Part shown: positions 29,267 through 35,684 of the stretch, one piece after another
Position numbering within the stretch: position 1 is the stretch's first letter
How the letters are laid out: each line of letters opens with the position of its first letter
DNA from: a virus
IMG/VR virus record: IMGVR_UViG_3300048835_000976
Location: 1 to 35,684 of that record
Direction: 5' to 3' (one strand)
Length of the DNA: 35,684 nucleotides
The notes under the pieces: generated by a model
What the model was told of the DNA's origin: nothing
Seen by the model: only the letters and a program-made list of their open reading frames with translations
The model's database searches: none
Position numbers and translations under genes: made by a program

Positions 29267-31369
29267 CTACGACTTCAAGTCCCCCAGGAACTCTGACGCT
29301 GGCGAGACGCCGGACACATGCAAAAACTCGCGTGCCCGCGTACAAGCCACATAGAGCAGATGCCGCTCCGTGGCGTAGACCTCGTCGAGATCGCTCTCGT
29401 CGCTCACGCCCTCGATGCGGGATTGCAGCGGGATGACCTCGTCGTCGCAGGCCATGACCGCCACAGCGCGGAACTCCAGGCCCTTCGCGAAGTGCATGGT
29501 GGCGACAGATGCCTTCCCGGTCACCGATTGCAGTTTTTCGTCCAGCACGACGAAGGGCAACCCCGCGCGTTGCAGCGCCTGTTCGGCGCGATCCAGTTCA
29601 GCGGCGCTGCGAACGAACACGCCGATTTCATGCGGGGCCAGTCGGCCCTCGGTTTGAGCCCTGAGCCAGTCGCCGACACCTTCGATCTCCAGCGAATGCG
29701 ATTTGAACTCGCGGACGCTGGGCGCGGGGCCGTTGAACACTGACACCGTGCCCTTGCGGGACTCGGTGTTGCCATCCACATCGGCGATCTCTTCACCGAG
29801 CAGCCGGTCCGCCTGCGCACGAATCTGATGCGAAGTGCGGTAGTTGACGGTTAGGGATCTGGACCGTCCGCGCACATCCACTCCGAGAGACTTCCACGAG
29901 AACGCTGTCTGGAAAATTCTCTGGCCCAGGTCGCCTGCGAAGAACAACGCATTCGGGCGCGCGCCGCCCAGGGCGGCCAGAAACTTCAACTGGGCCACCG
30001 ACACGTCTTGCGCCTCATCCAGCACCACATGCTCGAAAGGCGGATGCTTGCGCTTGGGTATTTCGCTCGCCAGCCGCGTGAAGACGCCTGCCATCGAGAC
30101 CAGTCCTTCGGCCTTCAGTTCCTGACGGACTGCGTCGAACACCGACCACAACGTCGATCGCTGTGCGTCAGACAATCGGGTCTTGCGCCCCAGCCGCTTG
30201 ACGTCTCGGTAATCCTCCCACGTCTCCAACTGCCACGCATCGACGACCTGCTGCCACTCGCCGAACAGAAACGTCTCGCCGAAGCGCGAACTGGATGCCC
30301 CCGCGCGATGCTTCGCCAGTCGCGCCTTCACATCGGCGACGGTCGCGATTCGAGCCTTGCCGAAACTGGACTCATAAAGCCGCAGGCCCACGGCATCCAG
30401 CGCGGCGACTTCGATGCGCTCGCCCAGCCTTGGCTCCGAGCTGATCAGGTGTCGCAGCTTCGCGCGCAGTGCGGTTGCAAGACCTTCAGAAAATGTCGTC
30501 AACAGCACCCGTGCATCGACATTGTCGCGCGCCAGGTGGGCCGCACGATGCAGGGCCACGATGGTCTTGCCGGTGCCCGCCGAGCCGGAAACGCGCGCCG
30601 GGCCGTTGTAGTCGCGCTGGACGAACTGACGCTGATCCGGGTGCAGGAAGATCGTCCACTTCTCCCACGGCGCCTCGAAGGCGCGCTCCAGTTCCTCCAC
30701 GTTTGCAACAACACGGAAGCGGCGCAGCGCGTCGGGGTGCTCGAAGGGATCGGCATTCGGGGCCACCGCCACCGGTGCCACCTTCGGCGTGCCGCCGGTC
30801 GCCAGTTCCAGCAGGGCTTCGCCGGCCTCGGCGGGAAGATGGTCGACCAGATCGAGCAGCGAATCTTCGTCCGCGCCGCGCACTTCGTCCAACCATTCCG
30901 CCGGAACACCGAAACCGAGCAGCAACTGCTCTGGCGTATGGGCGAACAGCAGGGGCTTGGGTGTGCGCTTGGCGGATTCGGCGCGTAGCGGCGTCGGCGC
31001 TTCCACCTCGACCACTTTCCGCACGCGGATTTCCTCCACGCGCTCACGCACCTCCACGAACTGCGCCGCTCCAGTGGTCGGGTGTACTTCCAGTTTCCGT
31101 CGTTCAGCCCACGCGTAGGCCTTGTCGTGGTGATCGACGTAGCACAACAGCAGGCTTCTGGATGACTTGTGCACCATCAGCCGGAGGTCGGTACCAACCC
31201 GTACTGACCAGAAACGTGGGTCCTTGGCACGGTCGAGCTTGTGGAAGCTCATGCCAGGGCTGGCTGGATTGAGCTGCAAGTCGAAGGCGGTGCTCTTGAC
31301 GGCTTTTTGCTCGTCGCCGGTCAGCCGCGCGAGACTATCGGTGAAGGTGTCGGCGATGCGGAAGTCCAT
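29267..31369 (-). CDS. UvrD/Rep-like DNA helicase with N-terminal RelE-like domain
   Basis: This is a 700-residue superfamily 1 helicase. Residues about 1-97 resemble the RelE/ParE toxin fold (FTDSLARLTGDEQKAVKSTA, KLDRAKDPRFWSVRVG, LLLCYVDHHDKAYAWAERRK). The helicase core follows: Walker A SGSAGTGKTIVAL with Lys268, Walker B VVLDEAQD with Asp451/Glu452, VNYRTSHQIR (motif IV area), MHFAKGLEFRAVAV (motif V) and LLYVACTRAREFL (motif VI), so ATPase motifs are intact. It lies four bases after the 127-residue gene, last in a four-gene operon with a methyltransferase. Whether the RelE-like part is an active RNase or a protein-contact module cannot be told; a role in defence or DNA processing is inferred. 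Confidence 0.9.
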   Translation of the reverse strand: MDFRIADTFTDSLARLTGDEQKAVKSTAFDLQLNPASPGMSFHKLDRAKDPRFWSVRVGTDLRLMVHKSSRSLLLCYVDHHDKAYAWAERRKLEVHPTTGAAQFVEVRERVEEIRVRKVVEVEAPTPLRAESAKRTPKPLLFAHTPEQLLLGFGVPAEWLDEVRGADEDSLLDLVDHLPAEAGEALLELATGGTPKVAPVAVAPNADPFEHPDALRRFRVVANVEELERAFEAPWEKWTIFLHPDQRQFVQRDYNGPARVSGSAGTGKTIVALHRAAHLARDNVDARVLLTTFSEGLATALRAKLRHLISSEPRLGERIEVAALDAVGLRLYESSFGKARIATVADVKARLAKHRAGASSSRFGETFLFGEWQQVVDAWQLETWEDYRDVKRLGRKTRLSDAQRSTLWSVFDAVRQELKAEGLVSMAGVFTRLASEIPKRKHPPFEHVVLDEAQDVSVAQLKFLAALGGARPNALFFAGDLGQRIFQTAFSWKSLGVDVRGRSRSLTVNYRTSHQIRAQADRLLGEEIADVDGNTESRKGTVSVFNGPAPSVREFKSHSLEIEGVGDWLRAQTEGRLAPHEIGVFVRSAAELDRAEQALQRAGLPFVVLDEKLQSVTGKASVATMHFAKGLEFRAVAVMACDDEVIPLQSRIEGVSDESDLDEVYATERHLLYVACTRAREFLHVSGVSPASEFLGDLKS

Positions 31370-31372
31370 CGT

Positions 31373-31756
31373 CTAGGCTGCGTCGCCTGCCGCATGCAGG
31401 CAGCCGCGCTGGACCGCGTGGTCGCGCAGTCGCTTGGCCAGCTTGCGACATTCCTTCTCCGGTCGCTGGCCAAAGTCGATCACTGCGTGCGCGGGCGATT
31501 CCGTCAGCGGATCGGGGACATACGCCAAACCGACGCCGGCGCTCTCTGCGCCGGACACGGCCCAAACACCTTGAGACTGGAAGCCCAAAGCTTCGGTGTA
31601 GTGGCGGTATGACGCTTCCGCCGAGATCTGATCGCCGTCGTACACCGACAATCGCCCGTTGTCCTTCGGAAACGGGAAGAAGGCCTGACTGGTGAGCTGA
31701 TCGTCCTTCAAGAACTGCGGATGCACCTGGCGCAGCAGCAGGGTGTCGTCGTTCAT
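31373..31756 (-). CDS. Conserved protein of unknown function in methyltransferase-helicase operon (127 aa)
   Basis: ATG 31756 overlaps the previous gene's stop (ATGA) and gives MNDDTLLLRQVHPQFLKDDQ; a longer in-frame start is rejected because it lies inside the upstream gene. Features: TSQAFFPFPKDNGRLSVYDG, ISAEASYRHYTEALGFQSQG, and a C-terminal helix ECRKLAKRLRDHAVQRGCL. It is soluble with no catalytic motif that I can name. I have the impression that similar sequences recur next to other genes of this kind, but cannot verify this. Tight coupling on both sides argues that it works with its neighbours. Confidence 0.78.
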   Translation of the reverse strand: MNDDTLLLRQVHPQFLKDDQLTSQAFFPFPKDNGRLSVYDGDQISAEASYRHYTEALGFQSQGVWAVSGAESAGVGLAYVPDPLTESPAHAVIDFGQRPEKECRKLAKRLRDHAVQRGCLHAAGDAA

Positions 31757-32853
31757 GCCTGGCGCTTCCTGATGTTGGCGCTCAGGAAAGCGTGCAATTC
31801 GCTCCATCCCTGTTCGCCGTCCAAGCGGAAGTCGCGCTCGATGTCAGCGCCGTCGTCATCGAAGGCGTGATAGCTCGCCAACAAGTCGGCGAGCCGCACA
31901 TCCAGTGAAGGATCGCCGACCGCATCCCACTCCAGCAGCAGGTTGCCATCCTGCGTGGGGAAGATGGCAGGCAGCACCAGACCGTCGGGATACGATGCGG
32001 TCAACTGCTCGGCAAACTGCGACAACCGATCCTTGTCCGGCGCCAAGCCCGCGCCCTCGAACCAGCCCGGCGCGAGCTGCGCCAGTTCATCGAGGCGATT
32101 GGCGATCACGACGTTTTTCACAACTTCCGACGATTCGGCGGACAGGATGCGCTTTAGACGGTCCCATGCGTTGAAGGTTCCTACGCCCTTGACGATGACC
32201 CAGTGACGCGAACGTCCACCGTAAGCGCGCGCTTCGTCATGAAAGGATGGCAGCAACGGAACGTCCATCGTGCTGTTGTCGGCAAGCCGAAGTCGGAACG
32301 TGGACTTCTCCCAATCCACCTCGCCGATATAACCCTGCAATTCGACTTCGCGTTCGTATTCCTCGCTGGCGGCCAACACCAGCTTCTTGCGGCGCTCGGG
32401 GTTCAGCACGGCGTTGCCGGAGGTGGCTAACGGCAATTCCAGGGCTTCGCCATCGCGCAGAGACCGGCCAAACTGGTTGAAGTGGCTCAGCAGTTCCTTC
32501 GGGAAATGCTCCGGCAAGCGGCCTTCCGGGGCGGCGACACATTCGGCGATCAGATCGCGTGCGCGCTCGAAATGGCTGGGCTCCGAGTTGGACAACGCCA
32601 ACATGCCGGACATCACCACCGCCAGCAGCGGCTTGGTGCTGCCGTCGCCGATCTCCTGAATATCCAGCCTGAAATTGGCCGCAAAGCCTTTGGGTGCCCG
32701 TTCGCGTTTGGGGTTTTCCAGCTTGTAGAGGTGCTTCGCCAGATCGATGACCAATGCCTCGTAGGCCGCGAGGTCACGCGCCACCTCCACCGGCAGTGTG
32801 TGCTCGTCGAACCGTTGCCCAGTGAACCGGGGCTGGCAAAAGGTCGTCTTCAT
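31753..32853 (-). CDS. Protein of unknown function in methyltransferase-helicase operon (366 aa)
   Basis: It starts MKTTFCQPRFTGQRFDEHTL and is mostly helical in the first 130 residues (ARDLAAYEALVIDLAKHLYK, GDGSTKPLLAVVMSGMLA). A beta-rich middle follows (RREVELQGYIGEV-type region, FRLRLADNSTMDVPLLPSFH), then a C-terminal half with NAWDRLKRILSAESSEVVK and LLLEWDAVGDPSLDVRLADL. The last part, speaking of an encoded property rather than a domain call, has the WxxxxDP-like acidic face often seen in protein-binding modules. No nuclease, kinase or ATPase motif found. It lies 38 bp downstream of the methyltransferase and overlaps the next start by four bases, so all are likely one mRNA. Confidence 0.8.
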   Translation of the reverse strand: MKTTFCQPRFTGQRFDEHTLPVEVARDLAAYEALVIDLAKHLYKLENPKRERAPKGFAANFRLDIQEIGDGSTKPLLAVVMSGMLALSNSEPSHFERARDLIAECVAAPEGRLPEHFPKELLSHFNQFGRSLRDGEALELPLATSGNAVLNPERRKKLVLAASEEYEREVELQGYIGEVDWEKSTFRLRLADNSTMDVPLLPSFHDEARAYGGRSRHWVIVKGVGTFNAWDRLKRILSAESSEVVKNVVIANRLDELAQLAPGWFEGAGLAPDKDRLSQFAEQLTASYPDGLVLPAIFPTQDGNLLLEWDAVGDPSLDVRLADLLASYHAFDDDGADIERDFRLDGEQGWSELHAFLSANIRKRQA

Positions 32854-32891
32854 GCGATTTTGGCCATCGAACTGGCTTCTTGAATCACAGG

Positions 32892-35684
32892 CTACACCAC
32901 CCGGAAAACCTTCATCACCTCGTCTCCCAGGTGATTGATGACTTTCACCGCGATGCGCCCGGAGGTGGGCTTGTCGAAGGGGCGCGAGGTGTCGCTGTTG
33001 AGGCTGGTCCAGGCATCGGCGTCGATCTCCGCCTTCAGGGTGGTCTTCAACGCCTTGTAGGGGTCGTTCGCCCCTAGGAAGTAGGCGTGTCGAACGAAGA
33101 AGCTCTCCTCGTTGTAGTCGGTGTCGATGAACCAGCAGGCAATGCCATCGGCACTGTCGCTGCGGATCTCACCGCTGTTGGGGTGGAACACGTCGACGCC
33201 GTTCACCTTGACGCGCAACTGACCGGGCTCGCCGGTCTCGCCGGCGTCGAGCAGGGTGATGTCGGGTTCGCCGAAGATCACAAACAAGTTGCCTTTGCCA
33301 GTGTTCTTCAAATCCTCGGCCATGTGCAGGTCGGCGTTCATGCGCGCCTGCAGCACGCGGATGCGGCCGAGCTTGCCGAGTTCGCTGGCGTGCGCGTCGA
33401 AACCGAAGGCGCAGGCGATCAGCACATCGAAGTCGGCTTCAGCCGCCTCGCGCGCGGCGGCCGCGAGATCGACGCGGGTGACGGTGCCGAATTCCGGGCC
33501 GATGAAGATCGCGGCTCGGCGTTCGTCGGCGCCTTCGAGGTAGCGCCCCTCGGCACCGATCAGTTCGCCCGGCCACGGCGCAAGCGCGGTGAAGTCGATC
33601 TTGTCGGCCTTGCGCGCCTGCTGCACGCCCGCGGTACGCAGATTCTCCAGGATGATGGCGTTGAAGTCGCGGCCGTACTTGGCTTGCGCTTCGGCAACGT
33701 GGTCGATGAGTTCGTCGTTTTCGTCGACACCCAGGACGCGGTGGGGTGAGAGGCTCTCCACGGTGAACGGCCCGGCCACGCGCACCTTCTTCTTGTCCTC
33801 ATAGGGCTTGTCGTACAGGAACTCGGAATCGGCCTTGGCGGCAATCGAGGCGTCGATTTCCCTCTGGCGGGCGATGCGCTGCTGCCACCAGTCGGCATGC
33901 GCCTGTTTGGCGGCGTCCGACCACTTGGCGTCCGCTTGCCGCGGGATTTCCCAATCCTCCCACTGTCGGCCAACTGCCTTGTTCAAGGCAGCGCGCAGCG
34001 GTTCCAGAAGTGCCTGGAACTTGTCCCAGATGACGTCAATCTCGGCGTTGTTGGCGATGGACTTGAGCGTGATGTGCGGCACGCGCTCGTAGACAAAGCC
34101 CTGACGGAGGTTGCCCTGGGTGGGCTTGCTGCTGGGCGCGGTGCGCGTGAGTTCGGCTTCCTTCTGCTGGCCTTCGCGGCTGTCGGCGAGCAGGTAGAAC
34201 GGATAACGCGCGCCCATGATGCGGGCGCGGGCCAGCGCGAGCGCCACACGCGAGGTGTCGATGGTGATCCAGCGACGGCCCCATTGCTCGGCGACATAGG
34301 CGGTGGTACCGGAGCCGCACGTCGGATCGAGAACAAGGTCTCCTGGATCTGTAGCCATAAGAAGGCAACGCTGGACCAGTTTGGTCCCGCTTTGCACAAC
34401 GTAGATTTTCTCATCGGTGAAACTGCCCGTCCCAGTATCTGTCCAGACGTTTCCGATGGCTTGGGCCCGAAAGTCATCAAGAAAGCGGACGTATCTCAAG
34501 CTGTTCGTCGCTTGCGCAACTCGGTTGGCTCGGATCAAGCGAGCCATCCCTAACTCACCGGTCTTCCAGTATCCCTTGCCCGGCCCGAAGATTCGATTTC
34601 CGAGCGTTACAGGGAAGCTACCTGGGGGCCGCTGAGATGTGATGTTATCAGCGGCAAAAACGTTGGCAGTCGACCGTGTCGAACGCTCCTCATCAGTGAG
34701 CGAACGCTGCGATCCATCCGGAAGTCGAACCCAACGATAGACTCCTGAACGATCCGCATCGAGCCCTTTTGATAGGAGCGGGGTCCGAAACTTCACGTCA
34801 TCGCGATTCTTCGCGAACCAAAGCACATAGTCCGCGGTTCCCGCTATGAGTTCCGCCGATTGACTCGCCGTCTTTACGACGGTGATCTGCGCGCAGAGGT
34901 TCCCATCGCCAAACACCTCATCCATCACCGCCCTTACACGATGCAAATTCTCATCCCCGATCTGCACGAAGATCGAACCTGAGTCCGTCAACAGTTCCCG
35001 CGCCACCGTCAGCCGGTCGCGCAGATAGGTCAGGTAGGAATGGATGCCGTCGCGCCAGGTGTCGCGGAATGCCTTCACCTGCTCGGGTTCGCGAGTGATG
35101 TGATCAGCGTTGCCGTCCTTGACGTCGCGGCTGGTGGTGGACCACTGGAAATTGCTGTTGAACTTGATGCCGTACGGCGGATCGAAATAGATGCACTGCA
35201 CCTTGCCGCGTAAGCCCTCGCGCTCGGCGAGGCTCGCCATCACCTGCAGCGAATCGCCGAGGATGAAGCGGTTGGCCCAGTGCGCGTCGTGCTGGTAGAA
35301 CTCGGTGCGTGCGGCCTCACTGGGCAGGCCATTGAAGTCGGCGAACAGGTCGACCATCGCGCCCATCTGCTGCTGCGCCTGCGCCTCGCGCCGACGCTGG
35401 CTTTGGCGGCGCAGGTCGTCCACCAGCACCTTCGGATGCACCTTCTCCTGAATGTAGAGCGGCGCGGCCTGCACCACCAGGCTGGCGTCTTCCCGCCCGT
35501 CCTTGCCACGCCACACCAACTGCGGATCGAGATCGTGGTTGCGCCGCTCCATCGCCACGCGCACCGGCGCCTGCTCGGCCTTGGCGAGCACTGCTTGATA
35601 TTCCGCCGTGGGGATGTTTTTGCGCGTGGCTTCATCGTGCTTGAGCGCTTCGACGCTGATCGGGGTTTTCTTGCTGGTGGCCAT
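32892..35684 (-). CDS. Site-specific DNA methyltransferase, beta-class N6-adenine type (type III Mod-like)
   Basis: The 930-residue enzyme methylates DNA with S-adenosylmethionine. Motif IV DPPY is at 168-171 (YFDPPYGIKF) and motif I DPTCGSGTT at 453-461; IV before I marks the beta class used by type III Mod subunits. DPPY fits adenine-N6 methylation. The region between them (about 240-450) should be the target recognition domain. The C-terminal half (about 500-930) is long and includes YERVPHITLKSIANNAEIDV and DVLIACAFGFDAHASELG, more than a minimal methyltransferase needs. The ATG at 35684 is the last base of the window, so anything upstream, such as a restriction subunit, is out of sight. 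The start is plausible but its SD cannot be seen. Confidence 0.93.
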   Translation of the reverse strand: MATSKKTPISVEALKHDEATRKNIPTAEYQAVLAKAEQAPVRVAMERRNHDLDPQLVWRGKDGREDASLVVQAAPLYIQEKVHPKVLVDDLRRQSQRRREAQAQQQMGAMVDLFADFNGLPSEAARTEFYQHDAHWANRFILGDSLQVMASLAEREGLRGKVQCIYFDPPYGIKFNSNFQWSTTSRDVKDGNADHITREPEQVKAFRDTWRDGIHSYLTYLRDRLTVARELLTDSGSIFVQIGDENLHRVRAVMDEVFGDGNLCAQITVVKTASQSAELIAGTADYVLWFAKNRDDVKFRTPLLSKGLDADRSGVYRWVRLPDGSQRSLTDEERSTRSTANVFAADNITSQRPPGSFPVTLGNRIFGPGKGYWKTGELGMARLIRANRVAQATNSLRYVRFLDDFRAQAIGNVWTDTGTGSFTDEKIYVVQSGTKLVQRCLLMATDPGDLVLDPTCGSGTTAYVAEQWGRRWITIDTSRVALALARARIMGARYPFYLLADSREGQQKEAELTRTAPSSKPTQGNLRQGFVYERVPHITLKSIANNAEIDVIWDKFQALLEPLRAALNKAVGRQWEDWEIPRQADAKWSDAAKQAHADWWQQRIARQREIDASIAAKADSEFLYDKPYEDKKKVRVAGPFTVESLSPHRVLGVDENDELIDHVAEAQAKYGRDFNAIILENLRTAGVQQARKADKIDFTALAPWPGELIGAEGRYLEGADERRAAIFIGPEFGTVTRVDLAAAAREAAEADFDVLIACAFGFDAHASELGKLGRIRVLQARMNADLHMAEDLKNTGKGNLFVIFGEPDITLLDAGETGEPGQLRVKVNGVDVFHPNSGEIRSDSADGIACWFIDTDYNEESFFVRHAYFLGANDPYKALKTTLKAEIDADAWTSLNSDTSRPFDKPTSGRIAVKVINHLGDEVMKVFRVV

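Noticed and set aside
1-35684. tRNA genes, integrase and attachment sites
   Set aside because: No cloverleaf-like stretch ending in CCA, no tyrosine or serine recombinase motif and no flanking direct repeat was found by reading.

Overview
The window is a high-GC (roughly two thirds G+C by eye) stretch of a siphovirus-type (pro)phage genome of a Gram-negative host. The Gram-negative assignment rests on a two-gene spanin pair and a signal-anchor endolysin. A proteobacterial host, perhaps Xanthomonadaceae-like, is an inference from base composition and from the accessory families (DUF3489, DUF6900). No integrase, repressor, replication gene, tRNA or CRISPR array is visible, so lifestyle and attachment sites cannot be read here.

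Layout. (1) 1-2390, minus strand: six small accessory genes, the last one cut by the window edge. They are served by five copies of a 33-bp element that lies 32-43 bp upstream of a start codon each time, so every gene or gene pair seems to be its own cassette. (2) 2471-10382, plus strand: a lambda-like DNA packaging and head module. It holds small and large (GpA) terminase, two fibre-like proteins, gpW, lambda-type portal, an S49 protease with a nested scaffold start, gpD-like decoration protein and gpE-like capsid. (3) 10379-13241: head-tail completion, tail tube, tail assembly chaperones with a -1 slippery heptamer, and a DUF6441-like protein. (4) 13261-14835: a two-gene insertion (moron) in the tail operon, a DUF2442-HTH protein and a convergent Fic enzyme whose stop codons abut exactly. 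(5) 14863-27638: tape measure and a non-lambda tail-tip module, including a 1201-residue protein built on recurring Gly-Thr-Val-Asn-Tyr-type motifs. (6) 27665-27695: an intrinsic terminator-like hairpin. (7) 27717-29234: lysis cassette with DUF6127-like membrane protein, holin-like protein, SAR endolysin, Rz and an Rz1 embedded in another frame.

(8) 29267-35684, minus strand, converging on the lysis genes: a tightly packed four-gene operon. It encodes a beta-class N6-adenine-type methyltransferase, a 366-residue protein without recognised domain, a 127-residue protein without recognised domain, and a UvrD-like helicase fused to an N-terminal RelE-like domain. The methyltransferase start codon is the last base triplet of the window, so more of the operon may lie outside. 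This is the best candidate for a poorly described DNA modification/defence system. The 33-bp element regulon at the left end is the second.

How it works together: the plus-strand late genes build head, connector, tail and lysis functions in canonical order. The minus-strand blocks at both ends and the Fic/HTH island look like accessory cargo with their own expression signals.
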